Shown here piece after piece: positions 47,201 to 57,953 of a stretch of DNA of 64,000 nt. The stretch is from Tanypteryx hageni (lineage: Eukaryota; Arthropoda; Insecta; Odonata; Petaluridae). The notes under the pieces were generated by a model. That model searched no databases. It had not been told where the DNA came from and saw nothing but the letters and a program-made list of their open reading frames with translations. A program made the translations under genes and the position numbers. The DNA lies in NCBI GenBank assembly GCA_028673005.1, contig CM054116.1:134965681-135029680 (forward strand), given 5' to 3'. Positions within the stretch are counted from its first letter, which is position 1. Every line of letters begins with the position of its first letter.

Positions 47201-50200
47201 TTGCACGACTGGTGGAATTGAAGTAATTAGTAAAGTAATTTTACAAGCATACATTGTAAAAGGTGGTTGATTGTGGGGAACACATCTCTATTTTACCAAT
47301 TATAATTATCAATTCACTTTATGCAATTTCACTTTACGCGATGATTTCTCGGAACCAATTAATCACGTAATACGAGAGATACCTGTATAAATATATATAT
47401 ATAATTCACAGATTATATCTAACTAATTTTTTAAGAATCAGGTGGTTCTGTAAAAAAATACTTTTAAAATTAACTAGAATAGCCGATATTATATAGTAAT
47501 ACTTTAAGTTAGATGACAAATAAAATTTTTCTCTAAGGGATATAACTTATTTTATTAAGGGATTTACCCTCATGGCATTGGAAAGCCCAATGAAAAAAGA
47601 TAACAGAAAACTTACCTGGTGGCAGAAAATCTCAACTGTTTTTTAATTTAAAGATAATTAATTCTCAATTAACGTGCCTAATAATATGCAAGTATATATT
47701 AAGAATAAAGATGAATATTAATCTGATTTAATATGATGTAATATTGAAAACTTAATTAGAAATAACTCCTTAAGGCAATATGTGAATGATCTCAAATTCC
47801 AGGCTAAAAAATTTTTACTTCAACATGAAACAAATATTTATTACTAGTTTATTTGGAAACGTAAAATGTCCATCGTGGATGCTAATGATCCCTAATTGTA
47901 CTATATAAAAAATCAAAGTGCTTAATCTGAAGAAAAACTGCAAATACAACATACCATGCATTATATTCCATTAGACATCCAATAAAAGAATTCAAAAGTT
48001 AATGACATAAATATGATATAAAGATGAAATTTCAAGAGCTTTGATGATAATAAAAAGTAAACATTATCATCAAAACAGAAAATTGTGCTTATTTTGTACT
48101 CACGAAGCAAAATTTATTGTATTATTTTTAACAAATTTTCTGATGATCCACAAGAGTTTCATATAGATATTCAAATACATATTTATTAAATCTGTAACCA
48201 AAAGATTTAATGTTATGACAAAAATCAAAGTTTTAGTGTATTTGATAATTTTACGATCTGACAAAACTTCTCTTAAACTCTACAGATAAATTATTGCACC
48301 TGATATCTGTCCTAAAGGACATTTTGAGATGACAGGAACATCAGTTGTGATTGTGTATGATTTTATAAGTTAACATAGAAATCTGGTTTTCATTATTGTC
48401 TTCTATTACATATATATTCAAATTTTCATATCCATTTATTGGGAGTTGTTGGTAACCTTTCCAGTTTGAGAGAATCACATAATACTACTTTGAAAATATT
48501 CAATATTTGCATTTTAATCCCTCTAGGATACAAGAAATTAAAATTCCAACAACTGCCACAGAGGATTATAAGAGTCCTACTGATTAAAATTAGCCCTGCA
48601 AATAGCTGAATATTTATGAATATAAACAGATGTTAGAAAATTACTAAGGGTTTTGAGGAACTACAGTGAAATATCAGTATAACAAAGTCATGCGGACGAC
48701 CAAAATATATTCATTACTATGAAATGCAATTTTTAAAATTCAGAGGAAGCAGAATATATCCTCCCCCTGCCAGTAGTACCAAAAACTGAGAACTGTGTAG
48801 TGCTTAAGTTGTCATTGTAATCATAATTAGAAAAGGAACTCGTAAAAATTTAGAACTAGTACTAGTAATATATTGATATAAAGTGAAGATGGAACTACAA
48901 CAACCCAACCCAAATCCACCTTAACAGTAGCTTTTACTGGAATAAAAAGGAAAAGTTTTTTGATGTACACACAGTGTTTATTCAAACGAGAACATATTAC
49001 GATATTACTGTAGGACGTAGTTCCGTATTTGGCCAGAATTGCAAGCCCAGTTTGGTGAGATACATCTCAAAATATTATTTTGAGTTTAGTTCAACATCAC
49101 ATTCTCAAAGTCAAATTTGACCACATATACCGTATTTTCCCGAATATAATGCGATGTTTTTTTCCAAAAAAGTAGCCCCATGTTATATTCGAGTACTAGT
49201 GATTTTAAAAGATTGTAAAATCGTGTTTCAAAAAATCACCGTACATTCCGCATGTCTGTTTATGAGATACAAGATACTTGTTACATTGTAGACACATTAG
49301 GCGCATGTTACACTGTACTTGAAAAGCATCCAAGGCAAGAATAAATCAAGTTCAATCGGCAGCCAAACCCCTTGATAGTCATTGAATTGAAGCTATAAGT
49401 GTGTCGCCGTATTCTTTATAACTACCATAGCGAGTTTTTAGCAATCCGTTATTTTAACAATGGGTGAAAAAAAAGGGTGTTGATCATGTTGAGAAAAAAG
49501 GATGTTCCAAACCTCAGGTTAACAGAGGAATCCAACAAAGCTTTCACATGAATTTTAAAATAGTCGTAGCAAAATCGGTTGTTAAAATCCACCAGAAATG
49601 AGAAATCAAGGAAAACTGTTATGCTTGCAGTCACGGCCGAAGGGTGAAAACTGACTCCCTACGTAATTTTAAATCGTAAAAGGATGCCAAAGGAAAAGTT
49701 ACTGTCAGGTATAATCTTTCACGTGCAGGAGAAGGGGTGGATGAGCGAGGAACTTGTGTTAGATTGGCTGAAGGTTGTTTGGGGTTGCGTTATATTCGAG
49801 GTTTAGTTATTTCTTGAAAAACTTTCCAAAAATCTTAGGATGGAGTTATATTCGAGGTCGTTTTATATTTGGGACAATATGGTAACCATTTCAGAAATAC
49901 GACCTGTGCTTTTTTCTGGCAGTATGTAACAGTAAACAGTACCGGAAATCACTCCCACTAAAACTCTTTCACCCCCAGGTGATTGATACCTTAGATCAGG
50001 GTGCCATTCATTATTTTAATTTTTTTATTTCAAACCTAATAAAACATAAATCTATGTTGTTTTGGTTGAAAACGGCATTTTTAAGTTATTATACCTCCTG
50101 AAAATTTTCTTGATCAAGATATTTTATCATAAGAAACTTCAAAAGGTTAAAATTGAAGAAAATATCACTAAATATGACTCAAAATTGGAACCTCGTATGA

Positions 50201-53200
50201 AAACTGCAGCTGTGGTGTGTTTTATTTTATTACATTCTCCTCTATTTTCATTTTTATTATGTTTAAAAATTATAAAATTTGTCATTTTAAAGCTTTTCAA
50301 TAATTTTCTCCCCACCCTCTACCAGTCTTTAAAATCTGAGTACCGGTGACTTTTATCTAGAAAAAAGCACTGATTACAAATAATAATTTTTTATAATAAG
50401 GAATTGGTTTTGGTGATTAAATATAATAATTTACCAAAATAAAATTCAAATATCTAAGCATAACCCTAAGAGATGGAATTGAATAGGGATTTTTGTGCAA
50501 AGATGAATCGTAAGACTAAGGGTTTCTTCTAAAGGTTCTCCTTCATGTGTAAAAAGTGCAGAAAAAACATGTTTCAAGAATGTCTACACAGTAGAAATTT
50601 GACCAAAAGATAGGAAAAGCTCAGGTTAAAATTGGAAATGAAGGCAGAGTGGAAGATGGTCTTAGTTTTTCTCAAATTCTCTCAAGCAATAAGCACAAAA
50701 CATAAACAGGGAAGAAATCCAGGCGTAATTAATTGAAAATGTAAAGATATGCAGAGGACAGTATAAATGAACTGCCACTTGCATCATGCAAATTTCTTCA
50801 ACTTTACTGACAAAATAAAATACCAAGATATGTGAATATTTTTATATCAAATGAAAGCTTATAAATTAATTTATAAGAATGTTAAGTTTCACAGTGAAAT
50901 ATTCTCAAAATATAAAACAAGAAGTCAAAAATTATTGCTATGCAGGATCATACCCTGCATAGAGGTATATAGTGAAGAAAGCAGTGTCTACACAATACAA
51001 CGAGTGCTCAAGGGTTAAATACAAATTTCCTGTTCAAGGAAAAATCAAACATAAGAGGTGTCACATCCATACTTCCAATTTGACCAAGTTTATATTTATT
51101 CTTTAAACAACAAATGATGAACTAATGGGAAAACAAAACTTTCTTTGTTTTCAAGAGGCATTTTCTGATAACTTTCATTTTGCTGAGCTTAGTGAATTAA
51201 AATTTCCAATGCTCCTCTTACCAACTAGTACCACGGGATGGTTACTTTTGTTAACTATGACACACCATTTTCCTATGTGCTTTTACTCTAAAAGATTTGC
51301 CCTGTAATTCAGACCATTTGCAGTCTTCCCATGCTGCGCTTATTTACTCATCACTAAGGCCATGAGAACATCATACACACTGGAGGAGATTTAAAAAAAT
51401 GCTGTTGTTGCCTTATTTCCACGTGGGCTACAAACTGCAATTTATCAGGTACAGCATGCGAGAGTTGTTTAGTATAGGTTTAGACGACTGTTTCAGAAGA
51501 GAAATAAAAATAACAGCTCTTGGATTCTGTTAAGGTGTCTGAGACGCCACCTCTTTGACCAGATGGCTTGTGAATAATGTCTTGTTGACCTCAATTGTTG
51601 CTACTCTTTCAATTCGAGCAACCAGCAGCGATATAATAAAAGTGCTGAACATACTGTGGAATGTTTCACGTGGAATAATGTTTTCCTGTTTGACAAAATC
51701 CATGTCGAAGTAAAAATTTTTAAAAGAATTCATCGGAAAAAAGGGTAAGAGCATTGCAGGAGCAAACGGAGAAATTCTACAAAACAAAAGAGTTGAATAT
51801 ACTGCATGGAAAAAGCATACACTATATCAAAATTATCACGATTATTTGAAAAATTAGTAATGTGGAATATGACATTGGTGCTTGATCCTTTGTTGCATAA
51901 GATGCAACATGATTTTAGGACAATTTCATGGCAAAAAGTGCATCTCATACATGATAGTTGTTGGAAATACTATGAAAAATTATGAAACTTACCATGACAA
52001 GTTAATAAATATACTGAAACTGATGGAGGTCATCATCTATCTAGCATTAAAATAAATTGTACAGATTCTTCTGTCATTTGCATATTTTCAGTAACACTAA
52101 AAATGAAAACTGCATGCTTCATCACATGACTTACATTGGACATTATCTCATTGTCTAAATTTTTTTATGTTTCATTTACTCAAATGGATTTATTTCAAAT
52201 TACATACAATCCAACTATTCAAGAAATTCTTCAAAAGATGTCACTAAAAGTATAAACTGAAATAAGGAAGGAAAAGGGTGCATCCTTAATAGTTTTTAAA
52301 TGGTAGCAGGTAAAAATGATACCTAATGAACCTGTGTATATAATTTAGAAAAAACTTTATAGGAAATTTCATAGAATTCATTATTATTTATTATAGAAAC
52401 AAAAATAAAAACTATAGATTTTAATTTAAAGTCATGGACATTTATTCCAAAAAAGGTTCTAAAAACTGACTGAATATCTCTCATAAGGAGACAAAAAACA
52501 AGAATAAAAATAATAATATAAATAATAATTACAATAATAATAGTAATAAAATAATCTCGTTCATACAAATAAGCTTAGCATTTTGGTATAAAATCTCAAG
52601 ATGAAACAAATTCAAAATTTCATTGTTTTAAAAATTTATTATGTGGGACTTATCAACCTTGGAATAAATCAGCATGGCTGCAATCAATTCAAGAGGTGAT
52701 TTATCAACAATAAATAAATCCCATGGAATTTATCAATATCATCCTCAAGAAGAGTTTCCATCAAACAGGGTCATAAATAAAACTTAAGTGTTGATGTTAG
52801 AAATTAGGTATATTAGACAAGCAGACCTATTTATGAGCATAGCATAGATCTTTCGATAACATTAAATTGTGATATAATGAAATGTAAAATACCATATTTT
52901 TCCAGCTATATGATGCACCCTGATTTTTTTGACAATTCTTCAGGAAAAAAGTCTTTTGATTCATCAATGCATTTAGTAAGGGCCACGTTGTGCATCATTT
53001 CTAACCGTGACTAAGTTCGTATCTGGCAACATTTAAAGAAAATATTATGGGATGATAGCAGTTAAATATAACGTTTTAGATAAACTTAATTTGCGAAAGT
53101 AAATAGGGCTGATCTAAAGCAAAAATACATATCCAGCGCCCTATGGGAGGAAGGGGTCATGGAATTCCCAACTGGATAATCACATCCAAGTTTTTATATA

Positions 53201-55761
53201 GCTTATTTTAAATATTTTTTTACAAGATTGTTTTCAACATTTCAGAATGATTGCGTGGGTATCACATGATACAAACTACACAATGTAGTGATGTTACGGG
53301 ATATGTTTCTGCCGGATCGCCGAAAAAGTAGGAGAAGGCTACTTGCTCTCATAACCAAGCCATTGCTTTGTCAGTATTTTTGCTAATCAGTCCAACTCAT
53401 ACAGAAAAAGAATTTTTGATTATCAAATCAAGGTTACAAATATTTTGAAGAAAGGGAATGCATGGAAAACAAAAGCAAATGAATTTCTGTCTGAAGAAAT
53501 GTGCAAGGCCAATAAAAACATTCACTAACTGTATATGTATAGGTGAGAAAAAATCTACGGGACATAAGAAGCCCTGCATATAAACAAGAATTACGTACAA
53601 TTCAGTTACGTAAAAGTCATTATGTGTAGGTATGATTTTGCATTTTGCCGGGGATTACAAAAAAATATGGATAAAATAGTATTACGTATAACTGGGTAAC
53701 TGGGTTATGTAACACTCAGATCCTACTGTACTACTCACGATCATCCCAAAAAGTTTAGGCACAATGTGGTGCACTATTGCCAGACAGATACTGTCTTTGA
53801 TGTGATTCTCTGGTGAATGCTGAATTACTCACAACTTTCACCGGATCGGCCAGGACTACCAGATAATTTTGGAAGCTGGACAATTGGTCTCTGAATTATC
53901 GATGATCTACTGTAATTTCTTGGAAATTTATATAGCTAAATGTGCCCTGCATTCACTCGACAGTCATATTAATTAAGCTGTTGGAGCTCATATAGACACC
54001 TTTTCGATAGTACTTAAAACTTAAGTGCAAGATAAGATTTTAATATAATGGGATAAATAATAAATGGAATGCATATGTAATAACAATACATATGCTCAAC
54101 TAGTCCTTTATCTTCTGCAACTCTTTTTGCCTCATGCATAACCATTTTGACCAATACAGCAATACCTTTCTCTGTTTTACTAACCATATTTTCACTTCTT
54201 CCTCTAGTTGTGGCCATTTAAGATCAAGCTTACGAAGGCTATGTTTCTCTTTTACTGTCACCTTCATTTTTTTCCATTCACAGATCATTTTTTCTGTGGG
54301 ACGTGTACTGAAATGACATTCTGCTGCACGCTTTCCATACATTTTTGCGTATTGAATCACCTGACACTTATAGGTAATAGTGTATGCATATCTTTTTACT
54401 CTTGGAGGCATTGCAATCTCAATACATGTAATGGTATTTATCCTACATATTTATAAAATTTTTATGACATCAATCGGAATTCTCATGTTCTATGATATTA
54501 ATCGTGCTATTCAATGGTCTCATTAGGAATTAAACATTGCAGCAAACATCACAAATGCACTGAAATTGTTATTACTGTGAGTAAACAGTAATAAAGCACA
54601 ATAATGAAAATGTGTTATTGGAATTTGCATTACGTAAGGTCTCATTGTATATATTAACAATTATTTCACTATTAATTATGCATATATTAATGATTTTGTG
54701 ACGAATGACTGCCAATTATTCCATTTTGTTGATTAGTGGGTTCATGCATGGAAAAAAGTGCATCTTATAGCCAAAAAAGTATGGTACATCTCTAAGTGAA
54801 ATAATGATATCCTAGAAATAGTTATTAACCCTTTGCAGTCCTTGGTTGGAATGAGTCCACTGTATCACATGTCCACACAAGGTCCTATGCCAGTCTGAGT
54901 CAGACAATTTAGCATGTTAGGATTGCATTTTACTATACGATAACGATATTATTGGAACTTTTAAAAAACTTTTTGCTTAGAAATGAACGTTTCCGAGGTA
55001 AGTATCATGTTTTACAAAATGGCATCTTCTAAGCATAGTAAAGAATTAGAAGAAAATGCTGATATACCGAGGGAAATGATTGAATATCTATAAAGAAAAA
55101 TATAACTAAGGACTGTGTAATATGCTCTAATAGAAAGTTCAAGGTTTCAAAAAGGAGATATTAAATTTTGAAACATGTCAAAGAAAGCCAGTTATCTAAC
55201 CAAATAAGTTGTTTGCTAAGTATCATACACTAATAATTATAGGTATGTTTGTGATAATTATAAATTGAGTAAATAAAATAAATTATTTATACATTCCATA
55301 TTTTATGCATTGTCCACAAATAAAGAAATAGACAGATGGTAGTGATTCAAATAGGGGAAAAAAGAACTACAAAGGGTTAATAGGACAGTCAGCAACTAAA
55401 AAACTCTAGGTGATGAGGAAAAGTTTTCTACAAATGCATCTGAAATTATAAAAGTGTTTTCACAGAAATGGAATCTTAAGGATGATATTTAAAAAAACAA
55501 AAGAAGTTATATTTGAATTAGTACATTTAAAGATTCACCATGTAAGACCTCAACATCACGTAGACTCACTGTCTTGGGATCCAGCAGCATTAGTCTCTTC
55601 CTGTCCATTCCTTTGAATCAAACCAACTCCTAGCTTCTCCACCCCCTGCCTTACCTCCTCTAAATCATGTGGAGCAGGGCCTGGGATTGCATCGGACACA
55701 AATTCTGAATGGAGTGATGGAGGGCGGGCAACAACATTACCTACTCCTAAACTACCTTTCA
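38210..55761 (-). CDS. SYAP1: SYAP1/Sap47-like, synapse-associated BSD-domain protein (C-terminal two exons)
   Basis: Two minus-strand exons match the C-terminus of the SYAP1/Sap47 family, whose members act at synapses (fly Sap47) and in Akt signalling (vertebrate SYAP1). The upstream exon, 55761-55570, encodes PSLHSEFVSDAIPGPAPHDL and EEVRQGVEKLGV and ends at a GTGAGT donor. The last exon, 38367-38210, encodes NEEKWEKELQAELQEFEIVE then VQELLDAQDEDFK and a TGA. Both junctions are phase 1 and splice cleanly to KNEEKWEKE. The family pattern SEFVSDA...EDLRKEMEQL...DWEKELQQELQEYEVV is followed. The acceptor of the 55761 exon has an alternative a few bases upstream. The BSD-domain exons must lie beyond 55762; I did not find them in the window. 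The 17.2 kb intron is crowded with transposon relics on both strands. Confidence 0.85.
38454..38472. repeat. (GA)n tract
   Basis: A short GA-dinucleotide run lies about 90 bases upstream of the last SYAP1-like exon. Confidence 0.8.
38473..40665. other. SYAP1-like intron, unassigned
   Basis: No exon or clear transposon terminus is visible. A G-rich patch near 39460 (GGACGGGGGCCGAGAGG) stands out from the AT-rich background but codes for nothing recognisable. Confidence 0.4.
40985..41330 (+). pseudogene. hAT transposase C-terminal fragment
   Basis: In changing frames the segment reads DNKEVLDLMMTKYRLPSIYS, NLRVALMIYLTSPVAVAS, a broken FSKLKLIKA and RLKYLSLLSVEENE. This is the hAT dimerisation block (NLR.ALRI.LT.PV.VAS.ERSFSKLK.IK...R..M...RL..LA.LSIE.E). 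Stops interrupt it. It is probably an insertion within or beside the Tigger relic. Confidence 0.8.
41785..42650 (+). pseudogene. Tigger/pogo (jerky-like) transposase, decayed
   Basis: The open piece 41791-42072 corresponds to the CENP-B-type DNA-binding region (NISEWVFENHQNGYKVTRNP, then AEKLPKDLDAKFNSF). Next, in other frames, come GNINETPMNVDML (the family's GNMDETPM.FDMP catalytic motif, about 42130), LWLDNIWNRHPGVHAG, GGMSLVQPYDLHINKHL (third catalytic Asp, QPLDV.INK) and AEWNKWIIDG. The order of blocks is complete from the DNA-binding domain to the C-terminus, but stops and frameshifts occur throughout. It is a relic. Confidence 0.85.
43443..43700 (-). repeat. Dispersed repeat with B-box-like motif (copy 3)
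   Basis: Nearly parallel to 10575-10800. On the minus strand it carries CCCAGGTTCGACTCCAG, a strong Pol III B-box match, and a GATGGATGGATGGACAGACG tract. Confidence 0.65.
44271..44790 (+). repeat. Dispersed repeat X (copy 2)
   Basis: TACTTTCTCC...CAGAGAAAGTATTGTTTTC, GACTATTTTCTCGACTATGT and AACTCAAAAACTATTATTCA. It shows the uninterrupted piggyBac target region (ACATTTTGAGGCCCC where the other copy has TTTTAA plus transposon). An arm TATAGAGAAAGT closes the copy at about 44760. Confidence 0.8.
44797..45110 (+). repeat. Dispersed repeat X (copy 3)
   Basis: TACTTTCTTTATATG...GAAAGTATTGTTTTCATG, GTGGTCCCCTGAACGCC and AACTCAAAAAACTATTAATC. It lies directly after copy 2 in the same orientation. 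Confidence 0.8.
45111..45960. other. SYAP1-like intron, unassigned
   Basis: No gene seen. ACCGTATTGCCATCTATTGG at about 45685 resembles a Tigger terminus but lacks a mate. Confidence 0.35.
45965..46035 (-). repeat. Tigger-like terminus
   Basis: On the minus strand it begins ACCGTATAAGTCGACCTTTG and, about 40 bases on, has a second GGTCGACTTATACGCCGA in the same orientation. It is one end of a Tigger-type element; no other end was confirmed. Confidence 0.5.
46380..46640 (-). repeat. Dispersed repeat with B-box-like motif (copy 4)
   Basis: On the minus strand it runs CCTGTCTGTGTGTGTGTCCC, ATGAAACTTGCTATGAGGC and CCCGGGTTCGATTCCAGG, the same order as 11370-11660. Confidence 0.6.
47110..47385. 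mobile_element. Tigger-type MITE, 276 bp, TA duplication
   Basis: Left CAGGTATCCCTCATTATACG, right (minus strand) CAGGTATCTCTCGTATTACG. TA flanks both ends (47108-47109 and 47386-47387). No coding capacity. Confidence 0.85.
47388..49127. other. SYAP1-like intron, unassigned
   Basis: Low-complexity AT-rich DNA with no exon. TACAGTGAAATATCAGTATA at about 48662 looks like a stray Tigger end. Confidence 0.35.
49130..49882 (+). mobile_element. Deleted Tigger copy, TIR CCGTATTTTCCCGAATATAA
   Basis: The left end CCGTATTTTCCCGAATATAA is mirrored on the minus strand by CCATATTGTCCCAAATATAA. TA flanks both (49128-49129, 49883-49884). The 0.75 kb body keeps a piece of transposase and has an extra internal GTTATATTCGAGG motif. 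Confidence 0.85.
49651..49803 (+). pseudogene. Tigger transposase fragment
   Basis: The plus strand reads LTPYVILNRKRMPKEKLLSG then FHVQEKGWMSEELVLDWLKV, with VW next. This corresponds to the pogo/jerky DDE region between the first and second catalytic residues (P.VI.KRK..PK...P.GI...Q.KGWM.EE...WL..VW). The rest is deleted. Confidence 0.8.
49905..50371. mobile_element. hAT-like MITE, TIR (CAG)TGCTTTTTTCT
   Basis: The left CTGTGCTTTTTTCTGGCAGT is matched on the minus strand by CAGTGCTTTTTTCTAGATAA. An ACCGG-type motif (CAGTACCGGAA, GAGTACCGGTGAC) lies inside each end. No duplication was confirmed. Confidence 0.6.
50372..52889. other. SYAP1-like intron, unassigned
   Basis: No exon or clear transposon. 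Bases 52495-52560 are an (AAT)-rich low-complexity tract. TATGCAGG/CCTGCATA forms a small hairpin at about 50938. Confidence 0.4.
52892..54784 (-). mobile_element. Tigger element, TIR CCATATTTTTCCAGCTATA, TA duplication
   Basis: The left end is CCATATTTTTCCAGCTATAT, the right end on the minus strand CCATACTTTTTTGGCTATAA. TGCAC-type text (GATGCACC, GATGCACTTTTTTCC) continues inside both. TA flanks (52890-52891, 54785-54786). It holds a transposase N-terminal fragment on the minus strand. A degenerate smaller Tigger-like insertion may occupy about 53399-53737. Confidence 0.8.
54100..54411 (-). pseudogene. Tigger/jerky-like transposase N-terminal fragment
   Basis: The frame starts MPPRVKRYAYTITYKCQVIQ and continues YAKMYGKRAAECHFSTRPTE, KMICEWKK, then LKWPQLEEEVKIWLVKQRK. 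This is the N-terminal HTH of pogo-type transposases. The DDE domain is absent, lost to internal deletion. Confidence 0.85.
54829..55376. mobile_element. piggyBac-type MITE, TTAA duplication
   Basis: The ends are CCCTTTGCAGTCC and, inverted, CCCTTTGTAGTTC. TTAA flanks both (54825-54828, 55377-55380). CCCTTTG is the classic piggyBac end. A near-palindrome GTCTGAGTCAGAC lies at 54893. No transposase. Confidence 0.88.
55381..55569. other. SYAP1-like intron, 5' part
   Basis: Nothing notable before the donor at 55569. Confidence 0.5.
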
Positions 55762-56320
55762 CTGCTACTTGAAGTAATAAGTCAGGTTCAACGCATGCAA
55801 AGAAATGATAAAAGAACATAAAAGTCTAAATAAATAAAGAAGCATGAGTATAATAATAAAAAATTGATTTTATTTCAAAATTAATGTTCAATGGAATACA
55901 ATGCCTATAAAACAAATTTGTAAAAAATAAGTAAAATTTTGCTTCAAATGTTAGGATGGTGCTTTCAAACAATGTTGTATAAAATTTCTGTCATAAATGG
56001 TACTATGAATTATTTATAATGTAACTCCAATTGAATGATTACTGCCTATAACCAGACCTCCATTGTAGTACAAGAATACCATGCCACCATCAATTTCCCA
56101 AGACTATTTATATGTAAAGAGTAATTATGCACCAAACGACGTCAGTTTGGACTGAAACTTAAAAAGAACAGAAGACTCAGCCTAGTCCAGTTCTTTTATT
56201 TCTATTAGAATCACTGTAAGCAATCAGTAATGTACAAGGTGCTATCAGAAAGTTACCAGACTGCATTTAAAAATGAACAATGGTGTCGATTACCGGCTAT
56301 TTCAAGTCACCACCCTCAAA
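55762..56320. other. SYAP1-like upstream intron, unassigned
   Basis: No BSD-domain exon or transposon terminus recognised. Confidence 0.35.
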
Positions 56321-56336
56321 TTAGTTTCCTTGAGAC

Positions 56337-56700
56337 TTGATACAGGGAGTCCAGCAATTTTGCCACTGTTGGAAGCACTTCTGGAACCCAATTCACAATT
56401 ATCTTCTCAGCCAAATGGATAATGCAGATGAGACACCTATTTATTTTGATATGCCACCAAATTACACAGTTAATGAAAAAGTGCAAAAAAAACATCATTA
56501 TGAAAACTTTGGGGAATGAAAAAATGTGCATTACTGTAGTGCTGGCAATGTTAGCGGATGGCACAAAGTAACCACCATATGTTATTTAAAAATTGGTATT
56601 ACAAGTTTTTCCTGAATAGACCTTGCTTTTATTGTGGTCATCTTAAATTCGAAGTCGTTTTCCTTTCAGACTAATACAGTAAGCTTGGCTGGACCTGATC
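56337..56700 (+). pseudogene. Tigger/pogo transposase fragment (first catalytic motif)
   Basis: HNYLLSQMDNADETPIYFDM then PPNYTVNEKVQKK matches the pogo-type NxDETPxxFDMPxNxTVxxKG signature holding the first catalytic Asp. After the stop at 56519 only weak similarity continues (a VVIL-type stretch). No terminal repeats were found nearby. Confidence 0.8.
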
Positions 56701-57149
56701 TATCATAATAATATAGTATCAAATACTAAAAAAATATTTTACTTCATTCAAGCAAGAATGAATTTAGAATATTTTATTAGCTTTCAACTGAAGGTTTAAA
56801 TCATCAAATAGCAATATGGTCAATTATACAAGTTTTTAAGGATAAAAAAGTAATTGGTATAAAATGTCACGCATTATTACCACATATGAGCATACCAACC
56901 AAATGCGCTTTCTTGGTTACTATGAATGAACAAACTTCTATTTCATCGACAACATATGCACAATGGAAACTAAAATTTCTTCATATTACAACCATTTCTT
57001 GTACGAAAAATTGTGAAATGAATCTTTTCAGATTTCCCTATACAAAGTGCCATTTTTTCTGCAATAGGATTACTGGAATTCTGTGTGTGTGTATTTTTGG
57101 CTCATCAACCTCTCGGATTATTATAAGAATAGCTCCTTTCACACCGAAC

Positions 57150-57402
57150 ACAGACAAGGGAGGAAGGAAACCCAGTGCCGGCATTAGCCTACTCATAGCG
57201 AAGAGCACCAAGGGAGCCAACGGCTTAACGTCCCATCCGAAGGATGGAACGCTGACTTTGCATGGCCTCCTCAAACCACACAAACAGGGGGCTGGACGAC
57301 CTTGGAAAAAATCCTACTTTTGTGGGATTCTTGCCCGCTGCCCTTTCGAGCAGCAGGTGAGTAGCAGCCAGCATCCTGACCACTACACCACTAGCACCCC
57401 CG
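57150..57402 (-). mobile_element. tRNA-derived SINE, copy 1 (3'-truncated)
   Basis: On the minus strand it starts GGGGGTGCTAGTGGTGTAGT (A box), followed by GCTGGCTGCTACTCACC and GCGGGCAAGAATCCCAC (degraded B box). The body has CAAGGTCGTCCAGCCCCCTG, GGACGTTAAGCCGTTGG and CCGGCACTGGGTTTCC. It is about 80% like the 57954 copy by eye but stops after TTCCTCC. Confidence 0.8.
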
Positions 57403-57503
57403 GAATTGTTGATGAGATCTTCCATCCTGCCTTTCAATTATTTCAAAAGAATAGTGCCAAGAATATGTTTACTCAATGGCATTTAATGTGTTTATGTATT
57501 TAA

Positions 57504-57803
57504 CACGTTGGCCACCCATGGCCAGTTAACTGGTCATCGATGACTTTCATGGGAGGCCCATTAACTGGTCATGGGCATCAGTCCCTTTCCGTGATCTACC
57601 TATGCTTAGGGGCTTGCTGGTTTCATTTTGTACTTCCAGTGGGCCTCTGGCAAGTTCCAAATATTTCCTCTGGTGGTCGTGCTTTCTATTTCTGCCACAA
57701 GATGGCAACACTTTTTACATCGTATTCTTTCATGACAAAAGAAAGTCATTTTATATGTTGGCCTCTAGGAAGAGTGTAGCAAATTCAGTGGGCAGTCAAT
57801 GTG
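57504..57803. mobile_element. piggyBac-type MITE, 300 bp, TTAA duplication
   Basis: The ends CACGTTGGCCACCC and, inverted, CACATTGACTGCCC are flanked by TTAA on both sides (57500-57503, 57804-57807). The palindrome CCAGTTAACTGG (57522-57533) and a second AACTGGTC-containing half-palindrome (57557-57575) lie inside the left end. Its CACGTT start matches the autonomous piggyBac at 17828. Confidence 0.85.
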
Positions 57804-57940
57804 TTAAAATAAAATTGGGATGGTCGATGTTCATCAAAATTGGATGGACATCTTTTATTTAAATTTTAGTGATCAATCAGTTGATGAGGACGTCCCAGGT
57901 GAAGAAGAAATAACAGGATAAATGGCAGCAATAACTTATT

Positions 57941-57953
57941 AAGAAGTGACTGG
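57941..57953. repeat. SINE target-site duplication, copy 1
   Basis: AAGAAGTGACTGG, identical to 58278-58290. Confidence 0.92.

Noticed and set aside
46989..47270. 93-codon frame as a gene
   Set aside because: It overlaps the 47110-47385 MITE and has no similarity or exon structure.
53399..53737. Separate Tigger MITE (TACAG ... CTGTA) inside the 52892 element
   Set aside because: The two ends match only loosely and no TA duplication is clear; mentioned only as a possibility.
56886..57503. 205-codon plus-strand frame
   Set aside because: Half of it is the inverted SINE copy; the rest shows no similarity or exon signals.
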